From Erythrocercus mccallii (taxonomy: Eukaryota > Chordata > Aves > Passeriformes > Dicruridae): a DNA stretch of 64,000 nucleotides. The notes under the pieces were generated by a model. The model searched no databases. It was not told the DNA's origin and worked only from the letters and a program-made list of their open reading frames with translations. Both the position numbers and the translations under genes were made by a program. The stretch spans positions 100,361-164,360 of the forward strand of contig VZRG01001642.1 in assembly GCA_013397435.1 (NCBI GenBank), given 5' to 3'. Below, in pieces: positions 13,774 through 28,000 of this stretch; the stretch's first letter is position 1; every line of letters begins with the position of its first letter.

Positions 13774-15963
13774 ATTTTTCATTTATAACAGTACAGTGCA
13801 GTTATTATGATATACAATGCACAGTGTGCTATAATGAACAAGCTGTCTTACTGTTTATCTCACTTAGAGCCTTGCTACAATAATGGTTGCTTGGTAAGAT
13901 ACATCTTCATAATCTTTATTATATCTGTTTTGCTATAAAGAATTTTCCTCTTTCCCATTTAGCTGTTCTTGGCAATTCTCCTTTAGGTACATGCATACAA
14001 TGTCATATAAAAGAGCTCTGTGAGAAATTTTTTAACTCAAAATCAATGTATTTCACCTCATCCTTTGGCTGCCCACCTGTGGAGCTGGTTCCACCTCAAA
14101 CAATGGTTCATTCCACAGCCAAAATTTATTTTCATTTTCTTCTCCACTACTGTTCTGCCTCTACTTTTTAGGTGCTGCATATCTTTTTTGAGTCCTGCCC
14201 TAGAGGAGCATGGCTTTCCACCCTGAGACCACAGAGCAGAAGTGCTTTCTTATTCTGTTTCGCTGCCTCCCTTTCTGTCATGTTCCTTACTAAGTAAAAA
14301 AAACACTTTCAAAAGATGATGGTAGGAAAGCAATTCCATAAAACTGGGAGTCAACAGACTTTCTAATGGAACATTTTCTATGGAACATTTTGGTATCTCT
14401 CCTCCCTCCCCACATCAACCTTCCCCTCCTCCTTAGGCAATACATTACCTGGTTTTTTTTTTTTTTTTCTCCCATAAGTGATAATCACCTTCTTATCTTA
14501 TCTAGCATTCCCTATGCTATTCCTGAGGCTCAAGCTGCCCAGCCACTCTCAGTTGTCTTAAATGATATACACATCTAATTAAAAACAAAATAGCTAGGAT
14601 ATGGCTCTGGAGCTCAGGGGTTCAATTTTATATGCAAAGAAGGACTTGGGTTCCTGAAAGCTTATCTGCTTCTTTCAAATACAGAAATTGTTCTCATTAA
14701 AGATTATTCCCCAGCACTGTCGTGCTATATGTTTACTGTGGTAACAGGATGTGGAGCACAGAGATGAGAGCCAGAAGAAGGGTTCAGATGAAGGAAAATG
14801 TAAGTTAGGTCTCTGAGGGGATGTGTCCCACAGTGGCAATGTTTTTACTCACACTTTGCTTGATTATCTGGTTATAATTACCACTGATAGAATTACTCAT
14901 CTAGTCTGTGTGGGGTCATAAAATGTCAAAAGTGAAGAATAATAAGTAAGTACCTCAGTCTGGTAGTTCTTCACAGGTTTTTGTCCGAGCATTGACAGAC
15001 AAAATGGTAGAAAAACTTTGAGAACTTCCAAGTTTATGAAACTTCATCAGTGGAAAAATGTATATTTTTACAATACTGACATCAGAATTCCTTTTGTAAG
15101 TGACTCAACTTTCCTGTCTGAAATTTCAGTGAGATAAAGAACATGGTCTTCTGTAAATGACTTTTTGGCATGCGTAAAAGAATTCTGTTTTATTTTCCCT
15201 TTGATAACAAAATGTCCATAGTAGAATTAGATAAACTTATGAAGAGTAACATTATTTATGAATAGGGGAAAAATAACAAGAGCAGACTAAGAGCCTTCAT
15301 TTTTTTTAAATTTAAAAATTTAGGAGAAAGCTTTTTAGCCAACATGTCCATTCATAATATTGTACAATTTCTCTTTAAAAGTCTGAATCTCTGTGGCAGT
15401 AATTCACTTTATTGGGTTGTGCTGCAACAAGAATCTGGTTTATATTTACTGCATAAAACAGTGGACTTAATGACATAGAGAATTTTACCTAAAAATCCTT
15501 CAAAAAAGAAACCACAAAAAACCACTAACCAAAACCCAAAACCAAACCAACAAGCCCTCCCCCTCAAACACACAAGAAAGGACTGAGAAAAAACTAAAAA
15601 TATTACAAAGCTTTGAAAAGCACATTTTGGAAAATTAACTACAGAAACAGCTATTTGAAAATCACTTTTTACATTTTTAAAATCATCACAAGAGATTACA
15701 GAGTCTTTTGACAGGGAAGAAAATGGGATGGAAGGTACATAAAAGATTAATGATATGACCAGCAAACCTTTGTTCATTTACATACAAACTTTTAGGCCCA
15801 GTAAAGTCTCAAGAGCATCAGAGACTGGCCATAGGCAAAGGGGCAGTGGGGTAGTTAAACTGCCTGCAACCCCACAATAAAAACATCTCCAGTTAAGAAC
15901 TGAGGAACTGCATTTTGAGGAAGGACTGATGTGTGCATCAGAAAAATATTGTTTACTTCTCTC
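13774..15963. other. Intergenic DNA between gap and LTR
   Basis: AT-rich sequence without recognisable genes. It contains a T16 run at 14453-14468 and an A/C-rich low-complexity stretch near 15505-15560, which produces a spurious 122-aa minus-strand frame rich in F, V and C. No splice-bounded exon candidates stood out. Confidence 0.65.
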
Positions 15964-16013
15964 TGTTATAAATGAAAAATGGCCAATTCGATTTTAATGA
16001 AAAATCAAAAAGT

Positions 16014-16019
16014 TTTATT
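16014..16019 (-). terminator. Poly(A) signal of the LTR
   Basis: AATAAA on the minus strand, 165 bases downstream of the LTR TATA box and about 50 bases before the LTR 3' end. This is the usual place for the retroviral R-region polyadenylation signal. Confidence 0.7.
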
Positions 16020-16183
16020 TACAATTCATTTACAATTTCGGATAAATTTTGGAAAATAGAAAAAAATGAGCCAACGAATCTGAATCCTGAGGAGCTGGCC
16101 CAGGAAGTTGGCTCCTGGTGGCACAGAGTCCGCGTCCAAACAACACTGTCTCTGGGTCCACAAAGACGTGTTCTGCGGGGTGG

Positions 16184-16190
16184 TTTTATA
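16184..16190 (-). promoter_or_regulatory. TATA box of the LTR
   Basis: TTTTATA on the plus strand reads TATAAAA on the minus strand. It is followed on that strand by a CpG-containing leader (CCACCCCGCAGAACACG). Its position relative to the LTR poly(A) signal fits an LTR promoter. Whether it is still active is unknown. Confidence 0.7.
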
Positions 16191-17951
16191 CTGTTTTTCA
16201 TAGCCAGGGGCTAAGGTGTACAATGGAGAGAATAGGTTTTACTGGTGCAGATGAAGTCATCTGTAGTTGGACAATGTGGCTGGGAGTTGGCCTGGATGGT
16301 TCCTGGTTTCAGGTATAGTCTGTTTTTTGTTTCATGATTGCTGTACTTGAGGCTGGACAATAACTTCGATAGCTGACTCCTCATGGCTGATGGCTCAGCC
16401 GTTGAGGCTGTGCCTCTCCTTTGTCCTGCCTCCAGACGCTCGTTAGCGCCTCTCCTCCTGGTGATTACGTGGAGCTGCCCTGCCAGTTAGTGTAAATGTC
16501 TCTTATCAAATGCTGCCGGTGAGCCACACCTTGGCCATCTGCCGCTGCTGCTTTGGTATGTGAGCTTTTCTGAGAAAAACCTGACTTTTGTAAAGATACA
16601 TTTTCTACAATCTAACAAAATAATATTATAAAATAACATAGCACGAATTACATCATAAATTCACTTATAACATCTCCTTAGCACTAATGGCAAAACTGAT
16701 ACCAGCAAATAAATAATAAGTTGTCTCTCAAAACAGAGTGAATCAGCTCAGTACTGGTTCTTCTATTAAGCCCTAACTCCTGCTCAGCACTTTGTATTCA
16801 GCAGGAACGCCACGATGGCTGAGCAAAGCAGAACAGGGTAATTAAGTTGCCCTTTTCTCTGACAGAAAAGATCTCCTTGTTGGAGTTAAAAGTTTCCTAT
16901 TGCTTCCTTCCAGAGGCTGTGATATATTCTTAAACAGCCTGGTACAGGTAAAATTAAAGCCCCTGAGATGAGAAGTATATTTAGTTCTGTGTTTATTGTC
17001 AGCCTTTCATTCACCATGTCCTGGGGCTGGCTAGTCAGCTCTCAAAAGGAAAGGCTCTGGGTGTCTATTCACCTACTTCCTCTCTAGGAAATCTCTATTG
17101 CCTTTTGCATCTTTCCAATAACTACTTCAAAAGTCTTGCTCCTAGTTTTCAAGGCCAGTAGTTGGCTAAAGGTTAAATGTAAAAATGAATAGTTCTGTCA
17201 GTGTGATTTCCCACAGCCTTGTTTCCTACTATCTGATGTGTCTCCAAGAGCAGGGTCTTGCTCCTTCCTTCCAGCATAACCCATCCTGAACAATCCCTCC
17301 TTTTATGTCTCTTTCTCAGTGTGATACACCCATCCTCCATTCCATCAAAGTCCCCATCTCCCCAAACACCAGCATGGCAAAAGACAGTTTATGCCATGCC
17401 GTGGTGTGAGTTTTGCATGTGCTGGCCAGCTCGATGATCTGTGGTGATAATTATAGACATCCAAGGGGGCAAACTCCTGCACTGGATACAGCCCAGAATC
17501 CCACCCCAGCTCTCCTCCACATGCCAGCTGGATGTGCAGGAGGAGAGGATCCTGAGGCTTCTTGCCATGGACAGAGAGCAGTGGCATTTTCGTCTGATTC
17601 TTCTCCTTCAGGAATTAAGCTAGGAGTTCTGGTTCAAACAGCCTATACCAGGAATGTGGTAAAACGACCTGTGCAGCAACTGGTTACAGTACTAAAAATG
17701 TCTACCACTAGTTTCTGGGGTTAATAACCTACTGCAATGCATGGGAGAAGCACCAGCTTGAAGAGTGACTGGAGATTCTTGTTTAAGATTTCAGACAAAA
17801 AAAGTTGGTTTGACCTTTCTTGAAAGTTAAAGAATATTACCATGCTGTCAGACAGGGAAAAAAATAACTAGAATATATATTAAAGCAAATACAGAATATA
17901 CATAAAAAGAAGATGCAACAAAACTGACAAATTATAAGAAATAAAAATAAG

Positions 17952-17998
17952 GTAGTTTTACCATCATTATAAAAATCAAAGTAGTTTTACCATCATTA
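17952..17998. repeat. Direct repeat, 18 bp, period 29
   Basis: GTAGTTTTACCATCATTA occurs identically at 17952-17969 and 17981-17998, separated by an A-rich spacer. It is a local duplication. Confidence 0.75.
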
Positions 17999-20900
17999 CA
18001 TAAATTACTTAGTGGGGAACTTTTATTTTGTGGTCTGTCTTGCAGCCAGAGATCTATTTGACTCAGACTGTTGTACTGTTCTCCAGTCCTCAGCTCCCCT
18101 GCTCACTTCCACCTGTTTGTCACACATGGCACTTGGTAATTGCAAAAATGCTCAGATAGGTGAGAGACTCCTTTTCCTGATTATGGATTCTTGGCAGCAG
18201 TAAAAGGCTCCAGTTTGAGCAAGGCTTGGACATTTAAATTTTGGGAGAAGTAAAATTGGTGAGCTGGTGTCTACTATTGTAGTTTTGGTAAAAAAATACT
18301 TCCACAAATAAGTAATTATTTTGTGCTCACATTTAGGTGTTAATACATTTTTGATGTAAAGTTATTTGAAAAATAAGGCTCTACATTGTACTGGCAATAA
18401 CTCACATGAAAAATATGCTTTTAAAGGAATATGTAGAACTTCTACATCTTCTAAGGTTATTTAATTCAAAATTCCTTGATTTTCTACATAAAAACCAATT
18501 TTAAAACAGCATTTAAGGCTTTCCATCTCTTTCAAAATGTTTTGACTTGTGCTGCATTTTTAAATTATTTTAATTTCTTTCTCCTGAGACTCTAGAGTTC
18601 TGTGTATGAATTAGGTAAACTAAACATTAGCCTAAATGATAAAAAAATTAGTTCTTTGCAATATCATCGCATTAAAAAAAGGCCAAAGATATCATTGTGA
18701 TGTCTACTGGCAAACATCATTTGAAGTGTCTGAAGAGAAAAATGAACTTGTTTTCATTCCTGTTAATTATTTTGGAATATAAAACTCAGGAAAAATTTCA
18801 GGTCATTGTATGTCCATTTCTGTTTTCAAATTAAGCATTTGAAAGCCTTGTTCAGTTTCAAGTTCCTGTTTTCTATGTACTACACAATCCCAATATAGCT
18901 GCTACCTAAAAACATCCAGAGGGAACACTGATGATATAAGATGGTGGGAGTGCATAAGCCTGTGAATGTCTCTTTCATTTCCCGGATGAAATATCAGGCT
19001 TCACGGATCAGTAAATTATTACTAGGTTTTAATCCATCAAAGCAGCGCGAGTTTGAAAGCTGCAGCAGCATGGGATGGTTGCAGGAGTGGGGATGTTTCA
19101 GGGGGGGATGTCTTGCTGTGCCCTCAGTGCAGCAACAGCTCCTTCAGGAGCTGGCAAAGTGAGGAAGGCCAGGAGAGCTCTGGGCTCCTGCAGAGCACAA
19201 GGCAAAGGGGCAGTGGGGCACAGGGACTCTTGCGCTTTTCAAACTCTTTTTCATAGTTGGCTGCACTCATTTCAGCCTTGCCAGCTCAGGTGTGAGTGGT
19301 GGGCTCTGAACACCAAAGCACATGTAGATCTCTGCTTCTGGTATCATCGGGCAGAAAACCAAAGAGGAAAAGGAGAGCAACCCCTTCTACCAGCGGTCAC
19401 TTGTGTGTGTGATGCTGAAAAGGCACTGCTATGTACAGTGGGTACTGCATAACACTTGGTGTCATTTGGAGTAAATTTCTTCATTTTTCCCATTGTTTAC
19501 CTCATCTTTCAAACTATAAATTCCTTATCTCACTTACAATCTGCCATCAGGTATCTACACAGAGCCTAAGACAACTGGCTCCAAATATCCTTCCATCTCA
19601 GTCATCTCAGTCACCAGCACCCTGACCTGCAGCTGCACACACAGCTAGGCAGCCACTCTGTCTTTATCTCTTCTCCCTCCATACCACGGAGATTAAATAT
19701 TTGTGACCTGCTGAGGCAGTGAAGGATTTGTATATAGGAGTAGTTTAAAATGCAAAGCACGCTGAAAACAAACTGCAAAAATACAAATTAATTTTGGATC
19801 CCAGGACACTATCTTGATACAAATTATAGCACAACGTGGTTCTGCAACCATTTCTGAGGTGGCTTCTTCAAACACCTGTGCTGTGTACCATCACTTATTA
19901 ACATTTGGTGGAAGTCTGTAGGGTTACATGAAATTAAAAGTCACGCTGGCTGGTATGCACTGATGAGAAAAGCTTGTTTTGAATTTCAAATAAAGCTTGT
20001 AGGACTACAGAATACTCATATAGGCAATTCCCATATTAGAAGGCATCTTCCAGGAAAGCAATTAACATTTCATCTCCTGTATTTTCACCACTGGAGAATT
20101 TGGGTGCTGACAACCGTTGACATCTCCTTACTTACTCCATTTCCCCTTGCACATCCAAACATGAGTGCTGTTTCTCAGCTCCAGCCCTCTTATTAGTGAT
20201 AATAACAATGCTTTGGTGAGAGCAATTACAAAGCAGCCTCTTGAGAGACTTGGCAGTCATTTCCCCTCGTGCTAAATATGTCAGGATCTGTGTCACCTAC
20301 AATTTGACCAAAAAGTAGTTTAGAAACTTCCCCATGGCAACGTGTAACTCTGATTCTGTCAATTAGCAGACATCAGGACAGTGGCAGGAGGCTGCACACA
20401 GGCTTGGCAGGGCAGCCACAAGCCAAATCTGCCACGGGCTGGCACCAGTGCTGCATGGGGGCTCTGGGAGTGACTCTCAGCAGGACACTGTGCCTGAGTG
20501 TGCTGGGAGAAGGCAGAGACACTTCCCACAGGTGCTTTCTATACAGCATATTTCTAAGGATAATAGAAATAATATGTGTCCAATAGATAATACGTGTCCA
20601 TGTCCCCTCCCATACGGAACGTTTTGTGATCACTATGCTCATAAAACAAAAAAACCAGACTATGTTAATAGGAAAGTATGAAATAACTCGTATCTTATTA
20701 TTAAAGATTCAACCAACTAAACGCAAAGCTTCTTACGTTAAACAATGGAAGTAGGGGCAGAGATCTTGCATCACGTCTCCAAACAGGTGCTTTAGTAGAC
20801 CATACTCTTTTCAGGTCAGTGGACAATCTTGAAAAAAATTTAACATATGGTAGTGAATAACAATTTATTGGTGTCAGAAAGATCTTTACAAATAAATAAG

Positions 20901-21804
20901 TTGAATGACTGATGAAAAATTTCAGTTTGCTGAATAAATTTATACATACCAGTCTTGTTTTTCCTGCACTGGATTCTTAAAAAGATCTCTGGAAATATTC
21001 TCAAAAATTTATTTCAGGAAGAAAAAAGGTTTAGTTCTGAAATCCTAGGCTATATTACAGATTTATGGGCATACTTGACCAGAAAACAGTTATTATTTTG
21101 AAAATGAAATTCATTTTCTCCAGTATTTACCCTTCTTGTACTAGCAGGACCTTTCTTTGTCCTTCTCTTCTTTCCCTGTACATACCACCAATCATTTTAA
21201 TGAAGTTGCCAAGTTTTTTCCCCTTTCTTCTCTAAGCTTTGCTGTGTGAGTGAGCTCACCCAGGATTATATTAAGCACTGGAATATGTTTTAGTAAACAG
21301 AATTTACTCACGACCTTCAGCTCCCCATCCATTGTTACAAACCAATCTTTCATTCCCTTAAGGCAACATCTGAGGAAGAAGCCTCTGTATAAAAGAGTTA
21401 CAACTCATTCAGACTCCGAGGGATAAGCTGGCAAAACAATGCATGGAACGAGGTACATCCAATAATTTTCATGTCTATTCAAACTACATCAAGGCTTGTA
21501 TTCTATGCACTGCTCAAATGTCAGTTTTGAATCTTGTTTACTCTTTCAAAAAGTAGAATTTAAGTATTTTAACTAATTACCTGATAATGTTGTTGCTACA
21601 CAGAAAATGCAGTGGTAGAGGAACCCATAAATTGGAATAAGAGGCTTTCAGACATGGGGGACATCCTTTATCACCTTCAGCAGAACAATCAGCTTCCACT
21701 GAACTCTGTCTCCTTTTCATTGTAAAGATCATTAAAAAAGTCTACTTGGCCCATGTTTAACAACAAAGTTTTGGCCTTTTTCCTGTATCTCCACAAAGCT
21801 TTGC

Positions 21805-21836
21805 ACTCTCTTTTACACTCTCTTTTACACTCTCTG
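21805..21836. repeat. 12-bp tandem repeat
   Basis: ACTCTCTTTTAC is repeated about two and a half times in tandem. This produces the VKESVKESAK repetition in a spurious minus-strand frame. Confidence 0.75.
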
Positions 21837-21940
21837 TACCACAATTAGGACAAATTTTCAAACAAACTGACCGGCAGCAAAAAATAACATTTTTGTAAGC
21901 CAGGGTCATTGCATTTTGCCTAACTGTGCAGAACCCTAGC

Positions 21941-22010
21941 AACAATTAGGTTGGAAAAGACCCTTGAGATTTAGTCCAACCATTAACACTGCACTGCTAA
22001 GCTATACAAG
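21941..22010 (-). mobile_element. CR1 LINE 3' fragment
   Basis: The plus strand reads AATTAGGTTGGAAAAGACCC then GAGATTTAGTCCAACCATTAA, the reverse complement of a CR1 3' untranslated end (consensus-like AGGTTGGAAAAGACC...AAGTCCAACCAT). It is an old, heavily 5'-truncated copy. Its boundary on the right is uncertain and it may run to about 22060. Confidence 0.8.
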
Positions 22011-25000
22011 ACCTATACAAGATCTTCATAACATCACTCTGTGCTGATCCAAATTACTTGCTGAATCAAGCCATAATTTTGGCCTTAAATTTAAATGAAT
22101 CTGCTATCAATTCATAAAAAATAATTGAGAAGAAGGAAGACTCTTCCTTTATTTTTTTCTTAAAACTCTGTCCCTTGGGGAATGCACAATAAAGAGCAGA
22201 GAAATCATCAAAAGAAAGGATGCTACATCTTTTAAGTCAGGACAGAGCTAAATCCCAGGCATCTGAAACCTCTAGTCATAAGTAAAGGTGCCATAAAAAC
22301 AGGAGCCAAGACAGCTGCACTCTGTGGTTACCAATAAATTGTGCATGTTGCCTCACCCCTGGGCCAGACAATGATGTCTCTGTTCACAGAGCTCCACAGG
22401 ACCCTCTGAAACAGAACCAGAGCAGCAGCTCCATGCCAGGACAGCAGACCCTGAGCCCCTGTAACAGGCCCATGCCAACACTCTTCACACTTCCAGCATC
22501 TGTCAGTCAGGGTGGAAAATCTATTTCCTGCCACGTCATTCTCCCTTCTCCTTCTAAAAAAACATTTTTTAATCATGAAATTTTTATTTATTTATGCAAA
22601 AGAAAGCTGATCTCACTGAGCTGTAGTTCCTGGGGGCATGTAATGATGTGCTGATGACTGCAACCTGTGAAAGTGCCTATACTTGTTTAACTTTAATCAC
22701 ATGAACTGCCCCGCTGAAGTTAGTGAGACCATACTCAAGACATAATTTAAGTGCATTTGTTATTTCAGGGACAGCTATTACATCTGCAGCATGCACTCTT
22801 ATAAGAGAGAGTATAATTTTTTTGTGTGTGGTAGAGCAATGCATCTGGCGTGCCAATGTGCAAAAACCCCACCTTTTAGCAGAGAGAATTCTCAGTTGAC
22901 CTTGGAGTCTGATTTTTCAGTATAATACCAAGCCCCAAATGGGCATCAGGAAGTTATATCCCAGTAGGTAGAAGAAAACCAGAAACTAGGTTGAAAGAAC
23001 AGAAAACAACCATATTCCTTCTAGCACAATTCGCTTTGGAGACCCCATAAACCAGAGAGGTACATCTGGAGACATTTTCCACACTCAGATGAGTGCAGAG
23101 ATTATACATGTTCCTGTAGCCTCTAAAAAGAAATCCCATATAATTTAGAATAGGTTAGTTCGATTCAGTGGGTGAAAACACCTTTTTCTCCCTGTGTAAT
23201 GGTATGACTTTTGGAGAAGTGCTACAGGTGACAAGTAAAAGACAGTAGCAGGAAGACAGTGGCTCCTCAACTTTTGTATCATTGTGTATTGGCACAATTT
23301 GGTACTCTTTGGTACAATTTGTACAAGGTCTGAGAAACACTGAAGCAAGATGCAGTGGTACCTTCCATTGTCATAGACCTTTTCCCAGACATACTCTATG
23401 TCATGTAAATATTGTTTGAGTCATCTAAGCTAGTTTTTTATCTAAGAGGTGTAGAAACTGATGATTTCAGGCAATTTAAAAATTGAATTATAAAGATTCA
23501 TGTATCTACTAGACACTGTTATTGTTCTATTTACTGTCTTCAAAGTTATTTCCAGTTTCATATAATCATTCAACTTTTATGACCCTGATGTCATTGCAGA
23601 AGTAACACATTGATATTTTCTAATATGTATTGTTTGTAGCTATATGAAATAAACAGCAGCCAGGTTGTTATTTTCATGTGTTGCTCCTGTTGTTCCTTTC
23701 TTTTATGACTTGTTTGTAAACTTCTACAACAACCCAATTCTGCACTACCCAGTCACATCCTAAAAATCAATGCTGGGTTAGTTAAGGGTACTATAGACTC
23801 ACAAAGGCTAGCCATAGAAAACAGCCAATAAATATAGACATCACCTCTGCCATAGAGATTTCATGCTCTACTAATACATGATGCACTAAAGCCCCAGGCT
23901 AAAACATCTCATCATAAGTGCCGGATTTTGGTGGAATTCTGTGTTAACGTCAAACCCCTGCCATCCTGCATTCCACTGCTTGAAGACCTTGCCTTCTGCA
24001 ATCTTTATGCTCATTCTTTGAGACTTTTCCTAAAACTTTTGATGTTATCACATGTGTTTCTCATCTGCTCTTACACTGGGATTTCCCCCACTTTTGTTTT
24101 AATTTTGCTCATGAGTGCAGTTCAGGAGAATTTCTGAAAATTTCGTTTAGAAATATTCCTCCAGACAGTCTAGAGAAAGATGCATGATAAGCACAGGATG
24201 AGAAAGTTAAGGAGAAGCACAATACAGACAACCTATATCTTAATGAAAAGCAGTGTGTTTATACCAGAGCGACAGAGATGCATGGCAGAATTCCCAAGCT
24301 GGGTTCCTGAGTGTGTTAAGCATCCACTACGGGACCCTACCAGTGGGAGAATACTGGGATACTTGGATTTTGGTCCCACCAAGTATTGTTCTTCATATGA
24401 TTTTAATACACCCATTTTCATCTGCTGCTACAATCCACCTTTCTATATTCACTAAATTAAACCTCCTGCTTCCACACAGCAAGTCACTTATGTGAACCTT
24501 ATACCACCATTATACACCTCACTTAAAAAATTGGCAGAAAAAACACCTGCTTTCCATCCTACTTAATTATGGATGATACTATACATCAGTTTTTCAGCAT
24601 ATTCGAGGAGAAACTGGAAAATATCCTTAAATATCTGATTTGTTTGTGTCTGCACACCATTTAAAGGTACATATAGCCTTCGTATGTAGGAATAAGAATA
24701 AATGGAGTCTTGGTGTTGTCATCATCCAGTTAGGCTTCAGCTAGAGTAATTAACTATCCAAAGAATGTCATTAATAACCCTAGCCATAATTAGCAAACTG
24801 AGAGCTCCTGGCACTCTTTATTTTCTTGTTTATACTCACTCAGGATGCCTTTACAGACACTAATTACCTGTGCTTTTTACTGTCCAAAGATCCTCCATTT
24901 TCCATGGGATTATCTCAACCAGAAAACCTATGTTCAAAGAACTATGAAGAATTGAAAACAGAACAGTAAGGGGAAAAAAAACCCTACCACACTATGCTGA

Positions 25001-28000
25001 TGGCACTTTGGAACCATTAGCACATCATTTTTAAACTCAGCTAAACAAGTAGCCAAATGTAAAACATCAGAGTTTTTTTTTATTGAGGTTTTGTATTTTT
25101 GTAGATTTGTTTGTTGTTAAAATATACAATTTCTCAGGATGGACAAATTACAGAGAAATTGTGAAGGTGGAAACAAAACAGTAGCTAAAGGAAGCAAGAT
25201 GTAATGCATTCTACATAACATGTAAGATATTGTAGTCTGTATGATATGGACTTCTGAAAGAGTTTTGGGAGTATGAAGAACCACATTAGCCTGGGGGAAA
25301 AAGGCTGAGCTTAGGGCCAAATGTAAAATAATCATTTACTGTATGTGCACTTAGTGTAATCAGGCAGCTGCAATCTATCCTTGCATTAAAGCCCAGTCCT
25401 ATTAGACATATGAGCAAACCAAAAAAGGCAAAACATTGCTACCGCATGAGCAGGCAGACCTGCTGCATCCAAGGTGGCTTCTTCAACCTGTCTCATCAAC
25501 AAACTGAGTAAGCAGCTGGAAAAAAAAAACAACCCAAAACTTTCACCAGAAGGCAGAAATTTAAGTCTTCAGTGGAGACAGCGGAGACAGACAGAAGATA
25601 GAGTCCCATGTGCACTGCCAGGGCAGTATCTAAATGTATAATCAGAATAAACAGCAAGATTTGGATTCTAAGCCTTCCATAAGCCAAGGCACAGGAGCAC
25701 AAACTGCTCCCTTAGATCCACCATCAGAGTCTCACAAAGAAAAATTAATATCTCAAGTAATTTTTCACATCTTCAAAACAGATGAATTGGTTATGAAGAG
25801 AGTTTAGATAAAAGCCCTCAAAATCCCTTCATGTTTATGATATAGCCACTGAACAAAGTGTCTTCTTGGAGTTCCTAGGAGGAGTGTGGTCTTTTAAAAT
25901 TCCCAAACCACAGTTGTTAGGAGGTATTTTATGCAGGTAGCTCTTTATCTCACTGACAGCTAAGCAGAGTGACAGGGGTCTTCCAGAAACACAGAGTCTG
26001 GAGATCTTCTCCTAGGACCTCTCTTTATGAGAAGATGGTACATTGTGCTGACTCTTAGGTCAACAGTTTGTTGAAAAAGTTGTCACATTTACCTGAGTGA
26101 ATTTTGGAAATGAATGAAGTCAATGTGCACAAAGTTCACAGGGCATGTCAGCACAGGCCAGCACCTCAGTTCATGCTCAGTGCTGCAGCAATGGACTTAC
26201 ATGACTTCCAGAACAGAAATAGTTCCATGTCTGTCCCAACCATGCATGGACAGGGAGAACAAGGTACTATTGACCATCAGTTTAGATGTGACCAGGACAG
26301 GGAACAAGGCTGTTCAAATGGAGAAACCCTTATGTTGCTACTGGCACTGCAAATTCACATCTTGATTTTCTACAGAATACCTTTCTCATGCAGGCATACA
26401 TTAGAGCAAAAAAACACATTAGAGGATTTCCAAGCTGGTCAACCATAGCTGAAAACAAGTGGCAGAGAAAAGTGTAGATGATTAATATCGACACAGTCCA
26501 CAGGCTGCAAGACTCTGTAATTATCAGTGCTTCTGTTTTGAACTCAGGATAACCAGTAAAAAAAAACTAAAAACAAAACAAAAACAAAAACCCAAAACAA
26601 CAGCTATTATAATGTCATTGTGGCTGTTTGCTGAAATTTACCTTCTCTGAACATCGTTATTGTTTTTTTAGAAATTCAGGCAGGAATGCCATAACCCTGC
26701 CCATGCCACACCCTGGGTGAACTTGGCCACAGTATCAGCCAAGGACACATTACAAAACTACCAGAAGTCCTGACTAAAGGGCAAAGTGCAGTCAGATGAC
26801 AGGAGCAGTGGTGTGGGAACAGACTGTGACTCGAGAGCCTTTTCCACACAACACCTGAGCTACACCCAGTTATCATCCTCTGCAAGCTGCTACCTCTTAG
26901 CGCAGACATATTCCCAGGAAAAGCTGCAGCAGTTAGCATGGAAGCCCGTGACCTGGGCAGTCCAGGTGCAGTAAAAGAGGTATTACAAGACACACTTGAT
27001 CTTGAAATAAAAGAGGTGTTCACCAGCAAGGAACAGGGAAACACAGAGGGAACACAGAAGGACTAGTTAGAATATAGAAGTCTATCATGCTAATGTTACA
27101 AGGAAGCCGAGTTCCCTATGCATAGGTGTCTGGTGTCATTTGAGTTACAATAGGACGTATAAAGTGGCATCATGGAACCATCGGATATGGCGTATATCCT
27201 GTAGAGCACCAATTTCCTTCCAGATCAGCAGCTGGACATCCCTTGGGTTGGCCTCAGGCATCTCAAACGGTGCAAAAGTCTACATCTAAGCATCTGAACT
27301 TATGTGGGCTTTAGGGTGACCCACACAATTGTTGAGTGATTGCTGACTAGACCTCCACTGGCTACAGGCACAATTTAGGCTCATGGCACCTGCATGGGGA
27401 CATTAATGGAAACACAACATTTTGTCCTTTGCTGAACCCCACTGGTACTGTTAGGTGAAAGGAAGCCAGACACAGAGTCAGTGCATATGGATACGTAATA
27501 GGTTATTAAAAATGTATTGATCATAGGATTTCAAACTCTCCTGAGTGGAAGGCTTATTGCAGGCACAATGGAGAAATGGACAAAGACTGTGATGATTTCT
27601 GCCCTCAGATAACATGTCACGTTTTGAAGATTTAAGGTGAAACACACAGCTCCTGATCAGAAAGAGCTAGTTTACCGATCTGCCTTGACAACATAATACA
27701 CCTTAAGTGGGCTTTGCAGAAATCAGATACTATTTCTGCTGCTTGCATTCCAGCAGAGCACTGCATGAATAAATAGCTCAAAGGAAACATTGTTCAGAAG
27801 GAGTTTTCAGTGTCTTCTACTAACCTCAGTTTCTTTCATGCAGTTAAGTGATATAGTGATTAAAGCCACTTGCAATATTTCGAGATTAAAACAATTCAAA
27901 TAACAGTTTTCTCTCTTTTACCATTATTCTTTTCCAACCCCCATGCTCAGGAGAATTCGTACTTGACAAAATCTCATTGCTTCTGTTGGCTCATAAGAAA

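Larger units (their letters stand above)
15964..16672 (-). mobile_element. Solo LTR of an endogenous retrovirus
   Basis: The 709-base block starts TGTTATAAATGAA and ends with the near-perfect inverted form TTCACTTATAACA, so it has the canonical TG...CA ends inside an inverted repeat of about 13 bp (one mismatch). It is flanked on both sides by TCTC, consistent with a 4-bp target-site duplication. Read on the minus strand it has a TATAAAA box (16184-16190) and, 165 bases later, an AATAAA signal (16014-16019) about 50 bases from the 3' end: the expected U3-R-U5 order. It has visibly more CpG than its surroundings. No internal retroviral sequence or partner LTR lies nearby, so it is a solo LTR left by recombination. 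A 4-bp duplication would favour an ERV1-like origin, but four bases can match by chance and I cannot name the family. Confidence 0.82.
16673..21940. other. Intergenic DNA, no gene recognised
   Basis: AT-rich sequence with short unrelated open frames. Around 18940-19400 three overlapping plus-strand frames (73, 67 and 125 aa) coincide with a slightly more GC-rich patch, but none shows a domain and they compete for the same DNA. Two short tandem repeats are listed separately. Confidence 0.65.

Noticed and set aside
13036..13782. 248-aa minus-strand frame
   Set aside because: Almost all of it is N; only about 45 residues are real and they are unremarkable.
15972..16318. Several 60-80 aa frames on both strands
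   Set aside because: They lie inside the solo LTR and reflect its higher GC, not coding sequence.
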